Below, in pieces: positions 34,501 to 41,930 of a stretch of DNA of 64,000 nucleotides. Source of the stretch: Burkholderiaceae bacterium. GTDB lineage: Bacteria > Pseudomonadota > Gammaproteobacteria > Burkholderiales > Burkholderiaceae_E. The notes under the pieces are model-generated. The model saw only the letters and a program-made list of their open reading frames with translations. It was not told the DNA's origin and made no database searches. Location: NCBI GenBank assembly GCA_024235875.1, contig JACKLP010000004.1:62001-126000 (forward strand), in the 5' to 3' direction. Each line of letters begins with the position of its first letter. Position 1 is the first letter of the stretch. A program made the translations under genes and the position numbers.

Positions 34501-36382
34501 TGAACCCATTCTCGCCTGCGGAGGGAAGGATTGGCAGACCGCTTGGATATCGGCCGACTAGCTTCGCCTTTAAGGTCATCTCATCAATCTTTTGGTGATT
34601 TGACTCAAGCGCCGACGCGATGGCCTTTTCGAAAAGCGAAACATCCAGCCGATATTTTCGCAATACCAAGTACGTCCCGTTGGTCAGCCAGCTTGAGTTT
34701 GGATCCGCTCTTCCGTCTGTTTGTTCTTTTGCCGGCGGTTCGTCAATGTCATTTCCATGCCCACAGATGAACTCACCGAAATGAGCACGATTCCGAGCCT
34801 CTTCCGGCGAAGTTTCGTCGATGTCGGGCTGCGACAATCCATCTACAAAGCCGAAATGATCGACAATTCGTTCTTCGCCTTCAACGTTCTTTTCGTAGTG
34901 ATGGTGCATTGATTGAACGGCCAAGAGATGTATGCCGGAATTCAGCTCGTTCACTAGGGAGATTGCATCGCTCAAAGGGTCTATGTGGTTGGATCCGATG
35001 CGACTTTCCCTATCGGATGTGGAACGAAAGCGGATTTGGAGGACGGCATGCACCGAATCCATCGTTACGCGCCGGCCACTGTCATTCGCATCACCCCATA
35101 CCAAAGGTAGGTTCCATCGGTCTGGGTGATTGCCTCGGACATCGCCGATCAAACCCGCTCTAGCCTCCATGCCGAGTAAGAATTCAGTTGAGAAGTTCGA
35201 AAGCTCCACCTCGTTCATTCCCAGCGAACGCAGTCCGTTTGGGGTTAGTGCCAGATTCCAGGCCGGCTTGTTGTTTGTCATTCGATGGTCTGACGACGCG
35301 ACAGTTAGCAGCTTTCTGATTTCGTCAATCAGTATTCGCCCTGCGGTGGGCGAGTCGAAAGAAAGGAGAAGGAGGCATCCGTGCGTGACGCCGGTGTACG
35401 CACGAAGAATGCCGCCCTGAATATCTCTTAGATCCTCGTCAGGAATTTCGCCGGAAGACTGCCAGCGAGGAATTCGATCGACTGTGGGGATCTCGTCGGG
35501 CTTCCGGCAGTCCTCTGTGTCGAAAAGCCACCTCAAGGCCTCGCAGTGTCGCTCGGCTGCAAGGTCGTATGCCCAATCCAGCGGGCCTTCGCCGCACTGT
35601 TCAATGAATTCTGATAGTAGGCAGCGCGCCGCGCGGAGGAGAATTTCGCCATCGTCGTGTCCAGCAAGAAACAGGTCTGCAAGCGTGAAGATTGATGACA
35701 ATCCGGAAATTCCAGAAGTAAAACGTTCGTACTCTGTTCGGACGGTTTCTGACTCGATCCGATCGGGCGCTTCCGAATCGTTCCTTCTTGTCACATCTTT
35801 AGCTGCATTCTCGGCCGTTGGTATCGTATAGCCTAACGCGACCAATTCAGATTCTTTGGAGTCTCCATAACGTGCGCGATAGCGTTCTAGTGTTTTGTAG
35901 TAAAATAAGTCGAAGGCAGTTGCTTGCACGGTTCCGTAAAAGAAATCAGTTTCAACCTGTACCCGACGGGCCCAAGCAAGCCATTCTTCGAACGTATGAT
36001 CCGCAGCTGTGACATAATCGACGGTGTCAAAAAATATTAGATCCAATAACGCGCCGACCTTGCTCCAGAGGGTTCTTATATAAGATTCCCATGTTCCGTC
36101 GAAGCTGACCGCAAGTAGTATTTCGTTTTGCGGCTCAAGTATCGCTACCCGGACGGACTGAATTATTCCAACGCGCTCGACCGCATCAGACAGCAGGCGT
36201 GCGACGGAGTATTCATGCGCCCGTCGCCGATTCGCTTGGAGCGTGCGTAGGACAGACTTGATTCGTGTTTTGTGAGTCACTGCCTCTAGTGACTCGACGA
36301 AACCGCTGCGAATTCTGGCTTTTAAGGTCAGGTCAGAAGATCCGCCGAGACTTTGTTCACGGGAAATTATTCGTTTTCTCAT
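31580..36382 (-). CDS. Four-part fusion: N-terminal domain, DyP-type peroxidase, P450-like domain, SGNH hydrolase
   Basis: 1600 residues. Residues 1-310: no firm assignment; alpha/beta text with VSFDGTWESYI. Residues 316-790: DyP-type peroxidase beginning LRDIQGGILRAY, with GFVDGLSQP (distal Asp514), CPLHAHIRRANPR (probable heme ligand His643), RIIRRGMSFG (distal Arg668/669) and EQFEVIQRW. Residues 850-1250: P450-like, with HACPGYE (thiolate Cys1217) and LRSALRARPMPRLTWRTA, in which the K-helix ExxR reads S1137-A-L-R1140. The I-helix shows MGFTPT with no acid-alcohol pair. Residues 1300-1595: SGNH hydrolase with GDSW (Ser1307), GGND (1408-1411) and DELH (1571-1574). No signal peptide. Two hemes and an esterase in one chain suggest oxidation of an acyl compound; this is inference. 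Low GC; convergent with the cyclase gene. Confidence 0.85.
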   Translation of the reverse strand: MRKRIISREQSLGGSSDLTLKARIRSGFVESLEAVTHKTRIKSVLRTLQANRRRAHEYSVARLLSDAVERVGIIQSVRVAILEPQNEILLAVSFDGTWESYIRTLWSKVGALLDLIFFDTVDYVTAADHTFEEWLAWARRVQVETDFFYGTVQATAFDLFYYKTLERYRARYGDSKESELVALGYTIPTAENAAKDVTRRNDSEAPDRIESETVRTEYERFTSGISGLSSIFTLADLFLAGHDDGEILLRAARCLLSEFIEQCGEGPLDWAYDLAAERHCEALRWLFDTEDCRKPDEIPTVDRIPRWQSSGEIPDEDLRDIQGGILRAYTGVTHGCLLLLSFDSPTAGRILIDEIRKLLTVASSDHRMTNNKPAWNLALTPNGLRSLGMNEVELSNFSTEFLLGMEARAGLIGDVRGNHPDRWNLPLVWGDANDSGRRVTMDSVHAVLQIRFRSTSDRESRIGSNHIDPLSDAISLVNELNSGIHLLAVQSMHHHYEKNVEGEERIVDHFGFVDGLSQPDIDETSPEEARNRAHFGEFICGHGNDIDEPPAKEQTDGRADPNSSWLTNGTYLVLRKYRLDVSLFEKAIASALESNHQKIDEMTLKAKLVGRYPSGLPILPSAGENGFNYSYDTRGETCPLHAHIRRANPRPDPDELTAQQRRMPRIIRRGMSFGPRSPLSDPDMSDDSASRGLIFMAYNSSIAEQFEVIQRWLTGSNSSGSTSNISCPLVGVPESGHRRIYRFSHQGQPIRITLDGSDRLFTDPPQLTRLEWGLYLFVPSRKTLRRLSDLARLRASTRSHSWSLDRGRRLLNELMTMEATSSVTVSRNAWKAVIEDPESIDDLDNASLCAAIRTDHAGVLRTSYGLIVADRDLILKILVDRDREYSVCGQMDRMRDSFGEIYLGMDEGPNYRRLANPINSAIESLSTERAFLTALSTVTAQLERIKSNALHAAKAGTAPTYDTVFQLREVVDEVLAALSEDWFGISDKGGHFVRGGHDWNWEKGAPPRFPGHFTAISRYMFQPNPGCAVERLGQLYGRALVEAMNEWVKMYRSTPAKAPLAESVFSHPEIGQDDLAIARTIVGVLMGFTPTLIGTIYGAMKEWLSNGEFWRIRARFSGKDFDELSKAEEILSGPLRSALRARPMPRLTWRTAVAAHRFEVRGQDPIDIAAGDRIVLVISSGTQQSAEDGRSDRRLMFGGERMDSDSEKDPDSPTHACPGYEVAMATVYGVLAALLGSSLPLRPGPSSQTLRLKDQIEATPEAVATSLNAGSRSSMSLRSTDIFSSSPSFGPAKGTRKGHAIMAWGDSWFDHSAFSGWGARNFALPDEHEEIANRGFNPLSRIYSEDIRDRLEFYGYEFTPEDVKTYCSHPNFGGLRKMASGREKFYRSLKYRTNVNKNPPRSILISCGGNDCTGKNLEKVLIDRRNLPKDRAPTEEDALISGEVFALMKSLTSHYRDIVSGLVEIIKDAHLTTRIFLHGYDYPIPRAPGLIHGPFSDANWLGSVFDARHYEIGGKDRKLTRDIMIALIDNFNEKVIARIKDEFEPHVVHIDLRGKLASKWKNSDPEALWVDELHPDQDQFDYLASIFDEEIQKATNQINS

Positions 36383-37002
36383 TGTCTCGTCTTTTCCAAA
36401 TTGTTATACGATTTGACTCTTCGTATCGACCAGCGTCTTGAGTCATACGGCTTTCTACCGCTAAAAACCTATATTTCGTGCTTGGGGGGTTCGAGCAGAA
36501 TTGATGATTAGTATTCGGACGATGCTCGCGCGATCGATTCCTTGGCTGAAACGACGCACGTTCATGGCCTGGGATGGGCATGCGCAACTCGGAGTGCAAG
36601 GCGAAAGAACCTGATGACCAGATAGGGATCCTGATCCGGGCGCGGCATCGTGGACCGGTTTGCTTGTCGGAAGACGAGCAGGATGTATGGGCCAGAACAC
36701 CGAACCTCTGCTCCATTGCATATCGCCGTGTTGAATGGTGTTGCTGCAATTGATTGCTGCGGCCGTTCACGTGATGATCGGCTTGGATCGCGGCGGACGC
36801 TGCCTTGACCGGACGCTGCCTTGATCTATGTGCAGTGTGTTCGAACTGGTGTGCGGGGCATCCCCAAAAGTAGTGAGCTTGGCGGGCATGGATCCCATTC
36901 GGGCTTCCTAGTGGAGCTAGCTGATGGCTGGAGCCGGATTACCAGATCTCTTGCATTTGCCTTCGGGGGCGCCCAGTAACTCGTACGTGGTTCGAGCTTC
37001 GG
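36383..37002. other. Gene-poor right flank of the low-GC segment
   Basis: About 620 bases without a convincing gene; a 137-codon minus-strand frame has no coding character. It contains a -10-like TATAAC on the minus strand (36403-36408) ahead of the fusion gene, inverted half-sites TGACTC (36415-36420) and GAGTCA (36440-36445), and a tandem 16-base repeat at 36795-36826. Mixed composition suggests a junction between transferred and resident DNA. No recognisable transposase or att site. Confidence 0.45.
36795..36826 (+). repeat. Tandem 16-base repeat
   Basis: Two adjacent copies of GGACGCTGCCTTGACC (second copy ends TC). It lies in the non-coding junction to the right of the low-GC segment and may be a scar of recombination or slippage. 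Confidence 0.7.
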
Positions 37003-37626
37003 CTACCACCTCTCCGGCAACCGCCGCAACACCCGCAAGCGCCTTCCAACCAATTCCACATACCCGCCGCGCTCCAGGTCTTTCAACAACCGGCTGACCA
37101 TCTCGCGCGACGCGCCAATCTTGCTTGCGATCACACGGTGAGTCTGCGCTCGCGGATGCTCGGCGACGCCGTCGGGGCCAGGGACCGCATCCCGCTCGAT
37201 CAGTTCACGCAGGCGACTGTACACATCGAGCAACGCCAAGCTGCGGGTGGACTCGGTGCTCGCTCGGGCGCGCTGGATCACGAGCGTAATCAACTCGATC
37301 GCGAGATCCGGTGACTCCCTAATCTGTGCGATCAGCGATTCCCTTGTGATGATCGCGAACTCGCTCGGCTCGATCGCCTCGACCGAGGCCGACCGGGGCC
37401 CACCATCGAGGCTCATTTCGCCGATCACAGTGAACGGCTCGTACTCGCCGAAGGTGATCTCGCGGCCGTCGACACTGGTGGAGAAAACCCGGACTCGACC
37501 GGCAATCAGTGCATAGAGATCCCCCCCGTGAGCGCCTTCGTTCACGATGATGGCGCCCTTTCGGTAACGCCTCCGTGGGCTATGTTTGGCCAGCTGGCCG
37601 AGCCGGGAATCGGCGTCCAGGTTCAT
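37003..37626 (-). CDS. Crp/Fnr family transcriptional regulator
   Basis: 207 residues. It has an N-terminal cyclic-nucleotide-binding fold (GAIIVNEGAHGGDLYALIAGRVRV; GEMSLDGGPRSASV) and a C-terminal winged helix-turn-helix (VIASKIGASREMVSRLLKDLERGGY). There are no FNR-type cysteine clusters. The cyclic nucleotide pocket shows GEMSLDGGPRSASV rather than the canonical GE-L---RSA, so ligand binding is plausible but not certain. The ATG at 37626 is preceded by GAGCAG; the frame is open farther upstream without coding character. It is divergent from the OmpA-like gene. A cAMP-producing cyclase nearby (28495) could feed it, which is speculative. Confidence 0.9.
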   Translation of the reverse strand: MNLDADSRLGQLAKHSPRRRYRKGAIIVNEGAHGGDLYALIAGRVRVFSTSVDGREITFGEYEPFTVIGEMSLDGGPRSASVEAIEPSEFAIITRESLIAQIRESPDLAIELITLVIQRARASTESTRSLALLDVYSRLRELIERDAVPGPDGVAEHPRAQTHRVIASKIGASREMVSRLLKDLERGGYVELVGRRLRVLRRLPERW

Positions 37627-37933
37627 CTGCTCAGGTACCACCGAAATTCGTCCTGCTCCAGTCTCGACAAGTCGCGCGTACGTCGTCAAGCGAAAGACCC
37701 CAGGAATCGCATCGGCCTGCTTTCGGCCATGGGCAGTCAAGCTAGGTACGCTGTCATCGCGTTGGCACGCCGGCGAAATTCGAAACGGTGGTTTCCAACT
37801 TCGCCTTTCGCCATATCGGGTCCCCGAATGCGCTATCGTTGTGCCGACGAAAGCGGCGTTCACGCGATGGCCGCATCAGGGGGTACGGCTGCTTCGGTCC
37901 TCTGGGATCGGCGCAACTCAGGGGGAACGGCAC
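37627..37933. other. Divergent gap between the Crp/Fnr gene and the OmpA-like gene
   Basis: 307 bases. No additional gene seen. It must hold both promoters, but I cannot point to a clear -35/-10 pair. Confidence 0.4.
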
Positions 37934-39250
37934 ATGACCACGCATACCGAGCACCGCCCGGCCGCCAGCACCTGGCCCGGCTGGCTCGCACTCATCCTCA
38001 GCGTCCTCACCATCCTCTGGCACCTCTTCGTCTCCGGCCACCAGAACCGGGCCGGTTTCGAGAAGGCCGAACTCGTCTCGCGGTTCGCAAGCGTCGACAG
38101 CGAAGTGAAGAGCTTCGCGGCCAAGCAGCTCGAATCGGGCGCGGCCTTGACCGCCCTGGGCGATCGGCTCGACAAGCTTGGGGCGCGTCTGCAATCGATC
38201 GAAGCCGGCAACTTCCCCGCACTGAAGAAACTCGACGAAAGCGTGACCCGGCTGCGCGGAGCCGAGGGTGCTGCGATCGCGTCGATGCAGCCGCTCAACG
38301 AGTCGCTTTCAACGCTTGGCGGCAAGGTCGACGCGATCGGTGGCCAGGTGACCGCCTTGGGTACGCAGGTGTCGACGCTGGGCAAGCGAGTAGACGCTGT
38401 GGACGCAGCCTTGGCGAAGGTCGGCGATTCGGCGGCGGAACGGGGCGCCGTGAACACCTACAGGACCGATGCCGCGCAGCTCGCGGCGGCGCTCGCGAGA
38501 CTCGAGTCGCGCCTGGGCGCGCTCGAGCTGAAGCTCGGCGCACAGAAAGCCACGCCCACGGTCGGCGCGATGGAATCCGAGATCGGCAAGGCGGTCGCGC
38601 CCCTGGGGGCCAGGATCGATGCAATCGAATCAGCGCAAGGCAAGGCGGCCGCTGCGGTCGCGGGCGCATCCCTCGCGCTGGCTGCGCTGGATAAACGCGT
38701 CGATGGCGCCGAATCGATGGTTCGCGACCGCACCGCCGCGCTTGCCGAAGCCAACCGCGCCGAGATCGGCAGCGCACTCGCGCCACTCGGCAAGCGCCTT
38801 GCCGCGATCGAGGCACGGTTATCGCCCGCCGATGCGGCACGCGATGCGCTTTCGGCCAGCGTCGGGCAGCTCCAGTCCCAATACGGTGCGCTCGCGGCCC
38901 GCCCCTTGCACGATGCGGCCGAGCTGGGCCGGATCTACTTCGGATTCGGGCGCTGGGACCTGCGCGCCTCGGAGCTCGAGAAGCTCGCGGCCATCGTCGC
39001 TCGCCCGGATGGGAAGACGCGCCCCTATGCGCTTGTCGGCTTCACCGACCGCGCCGGCAGTGACGACTACAACCAGTTGCTTTCGACGCGGCGGGTTGCC
39101 GCGGTACGTCGGGCGCTCATCGCCCTCGGTGTCGACGGCGCTCGGATCGCCACTGCCAATGGCCTGGGCGAGATGGGCACGCCGGTCGAGACCCCCGACG
39201 AAGTCCCGAAGCAGGAAAACCGGGTCGTGTTCGTATTCGGCGGACGCTGA
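37934..39250 (+). CDS. OmpA-like protein with N-terminal membrane anchor and long coiled coil
   Basis: 438 residues. A single N-terminal membrane helix (WLALILSVLTILWHLFV) is followed by about 290 residues of regular Leu/Ala-rich heptads (repeated LGxRLDxL-type text). The C-terminal OmpA-like peptidoglycan-binding domain has IYFGFGRWDLRASELEKLA, GFTDRAGSDDYNQLLSTRRVAAVRRAL and NRVVFVF. This is the MotB-like arrangement, a spacer that tethers the inner membrane to the cell wall. The chosen ATG has GGGGGAA upstream. No motA-like partner is adjacent, so it is not a flagellar stator. Probably cell envelope structure. Confidence 0.85.
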   Translation: MTTHTEHRPAASTWPGWLALILSVLTILWHLFVSGHQNRAGFEKAELVSRFASVDSEVKSFAAKQLESGAALTALGDRLDKLGARLQSIEAGNFPALKKLDESVTRLRGAEGAAIASMQPLNESLSTLGGKVDAIGGQVTALGTQVSTLGKRVDAVDAALAKVGDSAAERGAVNTYRTDAAQLAAALARLESRLGALELKLGAQKATPTVGAMESEIGKAVAPLGARIDAIESAQGKAAAAVAGASLALAALDKRVDGAESMVRDRTAALAEANRAEIGSALAPLGKRLAAIEARLSPADAARDALSASVGQLQSQYGALAARPLHDAAELGRIYFGFGRWDLRASELEKLAAIVARPDGKTRPYALVGFTDRAGSDDYNQLLSTRRVAAVRRALIALGVDGARIATANGLGEMGTPVETPDEVPKQENRVVFVFGGR

Positions 39251-39316
39251 ACTCGGGAATCGGCTCGACTAAACTTGCTGGAAGATCCCGAATCGTCCGA
39301 GCAGGAGAGCTCCGTC

Positions 39317-40903
39317 TTGACCACCACTTACGACGCCATCATCGTGGGCGCCGGCTCGGCCGGTTGCGTGCTTGCGAACCGACTCACCGAGAACGGCCGG
39401 CGCCAGGTGCTGCTGCTCGAGGCCGGCCCGCGCGACCGAAACCCCTGGATCCATATTCCGCTCGGCTACGGCAAGCTGTTCACCAACACCCGGGTCAACT
39501 GGGCCTACGAGTCCGAGCCCGAGCCGGCGCTCAATGGCCGTCGCATATTCACGCCGCGGGGCAAGGTGCTTGGCGGCTCGTCGTCGATCAACGGGCTGGT
39601 CTATATCCGGGGCCAGCATCAGGACTTCGACGACTGGAAGGTGCCCGGTTGGGGCTGGGCCGACATGTTGCCTGCCTTTCGCAAGGCCGAGGACCAGAGC
39701 CGGGGTGCCGACGAGTGGCACGGCGCGGGCGGCCCGTTCGCGGTTTCGGACCTGCCCGATCGCCATGAGATGTGCGACGCGTTCATCGAATCCTGCGTGG
39801 CCAACGGCATTCCCCGCAACGATGACTTCAACGGCGCCACCCAGGAAGGCGCCGGCTACTACCAGGCGAACGTGCGCAATGGACGGCGCATCAGTACCGC
39901 CGTCGGCTACCTGCGCCCGGCTGAGAAACGGTCGAACCTGCGGGTGGAAACCGGCGCGCTGGCCACCAAGATCCTGTTCGAGGGCAAGAAGGCGGTCGGC
40001 GTCGCGTACGAGCAGAACGGGCGCTTACTGACCGCGCGTGCCAACGAGGTCATCCTGTCGGGTGGTGCATTCAACTCGCCGCAGTTGCTCCAGCTCTCGG
40101 GGGTGGGCCCTGTAGACCTGTTGCACCGGTATGGCATACCCGTGGTCCATGACAGCCCCCTGGTGGGCGAGGCGCTGCAGGACCACATGTATGTGCGCAC
40201 CTTCTTCAGGAGCACCAAGCCGATCACGCTGAACGACGACATGGCGTCGGTCTGGCGCCAGGCAAAGATCGGCCTGCAATACCTGCTGCAGCGCCGCGGG
40301 CCGCTGACGGTGAGCGCGGGTTATGCGGCGGCTTTCGTGCGTACGCTGCCCACGCTCACCCGCCCAGATATCCAGTTCTACTTCATCAATTTCTCGATGG
40401 CGAAGCGCGGCGGGATCCTCGACCAGTTCCCCGGCTTCACCTGCTCGGTCTCGCAACTACGGCCCGAATCGCGCGGATGGGTGCGCATCCGCTCGGTGGA
40501 CGCGCGCACGCAACCGGCGATCTTCTACAACTATCTCGACACCGAGGAAGATCGCCGCATGACCGTGGACGGCTTGAAACTGTTGCGCCGGGTAGTGCGT
40601 AGCGCGCCTTTCAGTCGCTACATCGCCGAGGAGCGGGTACCTGGGCCGGAAGTGGAAACCGACGATGAGTGGCTCGACTATTGTCGCCAGGCCGGCGACA
40701 CGGTCTACCATCCGACCAGCACGTGCATGATGGGTACGGACCCCGACGCATCCGTGGTGGACGAGACCCTGCGGGTCCGGGGGGTGGATGGGCTCAGGGT
40801 GGTGGACGCGAGCGTGATGCCAGCGGTCGTGTCCGGAAACACGAATGCAGCTGTAGTGGCGCTTGCCGAGCGTGCGGCAGACCTGATCGCTGCCGGGGGC
40901 TGA
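39317..40903 (+). CDS. GMC family FAD oxidoreductase (choline dehydrogenase-like)
   Basis: 528 residues from a TTG at 39317, with AGGAG nine bases upstream; no ATG exists near the N-terminus and the Rossmann motif starts at once (IIVGAGSAGCVLANRL). Other signatures are KVLGGSSSINGLVYIRG, the second GMC signature GGAFNSPQLLQLSGVGP, and the catalytic region YHPTSTCMMG with NTNAAVVALAERAA at the end. It oxidises an alcohol with FAD; family members include choline, glucose and alkanol dehydrogenases. It ends at a strong hairpin shared with the convergent LuxR gene. Confidence 0.92.
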   Translation: MTTTYDAIIVGAGSAGCVLANRLTENGRRQVLLLEAGPRDRNPWIHIPLGYGKLFTNTRVNWAYESEPEPALNGRRIFTPRGKVLGGSSSINGLVYIRGQHQDFDDWKVPGWGWADMLPAFRKAEDQSRGADEWHGAGGPFAVSDLPDRHEMCDAFIESCVANGIPRNDDFNGATQEGAGYYQANVRNGRRISTAVGYLRPAEKRSNLRVETGALATKILFEGKKAVGVAYEQNGRLLTARANEVILSGGAFNSPQLLQLSGVGPVDLLHRYGIPVVHDSPLVGEALQDHMYVRTFFRSTKPITLNDDMASVWRQAKIGLQYLLQRRGPLTVSAGYAAAFVRTLPTLTRPDIQFYFINFSMAKRGGILDQFPGFTCSVSQLRPESRGWVRIRSVDARTQPAIFYNYLDTEEDRRMTVDGLKLLRRVVRSAPFSRYIAEERVPGPEVETDDEWLDYCRQAGDTVYHPTSTCMMGTDPDASVVDETLRVRGVDGLRVVDASVMPAVVSGNTNAAVVALAERAADLIAAGG

Positions 40904-40915
40904 GTGCGTCGTCTG

Positions 40916-40944
40916 TCGGCGCAGGGGCACTCGCCCTGCGCCGA
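40916..40944. terminator. Bidirectional hairpin between convergent GMC and LuxR genes
   Basis: A perfect 11-bp stem TCGGCGCAGGG / CCCTGCGCCGA with a seven-base loop GCACTCG. It lies between two convergent stop codons. It lacks a clear T tract on either side, so it may act as an attenuating or 3'-end stabilising hairpin. Confidence 0.6.
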
Positions 40945-40987
40945 TCCGTATTGCCCGGTGAGTCTGGCGGGTATCGCGCCCGCTTCT

Positions 40988-41665
40988 TCAGTTCCAGGCG
41001 ATGTCTCTATTGTTACCGCCGCCGACCGCCATCGACCTCACCGGCGGCAACCGCGTCACCCGCAGCAGCAAATGCCGGATCGTCGGCGCCTGGGTCTTGG
41101 CCAGCACACTCTTGATCTGAGTGCGCACCGTCGATTCCGACACGCCGTGAATCCGGGCGATCTCGGCCGGGCTGTGTTCGGCGGTCAGCGCCGCGAGCAC
41201 CCGCTGCTCGGTCGGCGTGAGTTCATGTTCGCGCCCGAAGTTGTGCAGGGACAGTGCCTCGCAACTCGACGCACGGCCGGTGATCGCCAGGACGCGCTCC
41301 ACGTTGCCGCCATCGTCGAGTGCGACGCCGCACAAGGCGATCGCCGGAATCGCCGCGTCGGTGTCGAAGACCACCATGCGACGGCCGCCGCGCGCCGCCA
41401 GCTCGAGCGCCCGCCGCCATTTGCCCAGCGATGCCGACTTCGCCGGCGCGATGTGGCCGTCGATCAGGCGCAGGCACGCGCCTGTGCTCAGGAACTGTTG
41501 CCCCGCGGCATTCGCAAGGGTCAGCTGCGCGTCTCGTGACATGACGATCAGACCGTAGTCGATCTCGTCGAGTAGCGCACCGAACAGATCGTCGGCCACT
41601 GATCCCAGGCCGCGTGCGCGGGTGGTTCCCGCGCGGCCGATTTCACCCAAGTCGTTGAATCCCAT
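40988..41665 (-). CDS. LuxR-type helix-turn-helix regulator with PAS-like sensor region
   Basis: 225 residues. The N-terminal 140 residues resemble a PAS-like sensor (LDEIDYGLIVMSRDAQLTLAN). The C-terminal LuxR/GerE domain reads LTPTEQRVLAALTAEHSPAEIARIHGVSESTVRTQIKSVLAKT. There is no receiver domain and no acyl-homoserine lactone pocket, so it is a solo regulator with an unknown signal. GGGGAGG precedes the ATG. It is divergent from the large lipoprotein gene, which it may control through the direct repeats at 41737-41770. Confidence 0.9.
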   Translation of the reverse strand: MGFNDLGEIGRAGTTRARGLGSVADDLFGALLDEIDYGLIVMSRDAQLTLANAAGQQFLSTGACLRLIDGHIAPAKSASLGKWRRALELAARGGRRMVVFDTDAAIPAIALCGVALDDGGNVERVLAITGRASSCEALSLHNFGREHELTPTEQRVLAALTAEHSPAEIARIHGVSESTVRTQIKSVLAKTQAPTIRHLLLRVTRLPPVRSMAVGGGNNRDIAWN

Positions 41666-41736
41666 GCCTGCCTCCCCGTCATGTGCGTGCCGACCGCCGC
41701 TGGAAGCACTGTAGGAATTCCGGCCCGCCCTGGGTG

Positions 41737-41770
41737 GTGACTATTCCCCGCGGTTTTGTGACTTATTCAC
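41737..41770. promoter_or_regulatory. Direct repeats with a GTGA-N5-TCAC dyad between divergent genes
   Basis: GTGACTATTC at 41737-41746 recurs as GTGACTTATTC at 41758-41768, exactly 21 bases (two helical turns) apart. The second copy extends into the palindrome GTGACTTATTCAC. It sits in the 265-base gap between the LuxR-type regulator and the lipoprotein gene; a regulator site is likely but unassigned. Confidence 0.4.
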
Positions 41771-41930
41771 CTCTGGCGGCGGAACGATGCGACGGGTCGT
41801 GCGCGCCGGGGGCGCTTGCTTGAACCGGCCGGGCGGGCGCCACGGCGTCATCGTCAATCCTGGCGATGCCACCCACCTACCCCGGCCGTAACTTCCGCAG
41901 CGTCGACATTCCACCCAAGGAGGGACGATC

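Noticed and set aside
36357..36770. 137-codon minus-strand frame upstream of the heme fusion
   Set aside because: No ribosome site, no coding bias and no recognisable motif; it overlaps the start of the fusion gene.
36840..36990. Possible insertion sequence remnant
   Set aside because: No transposase reading frame, no terminal inverted repeats and no target duplication could be found.
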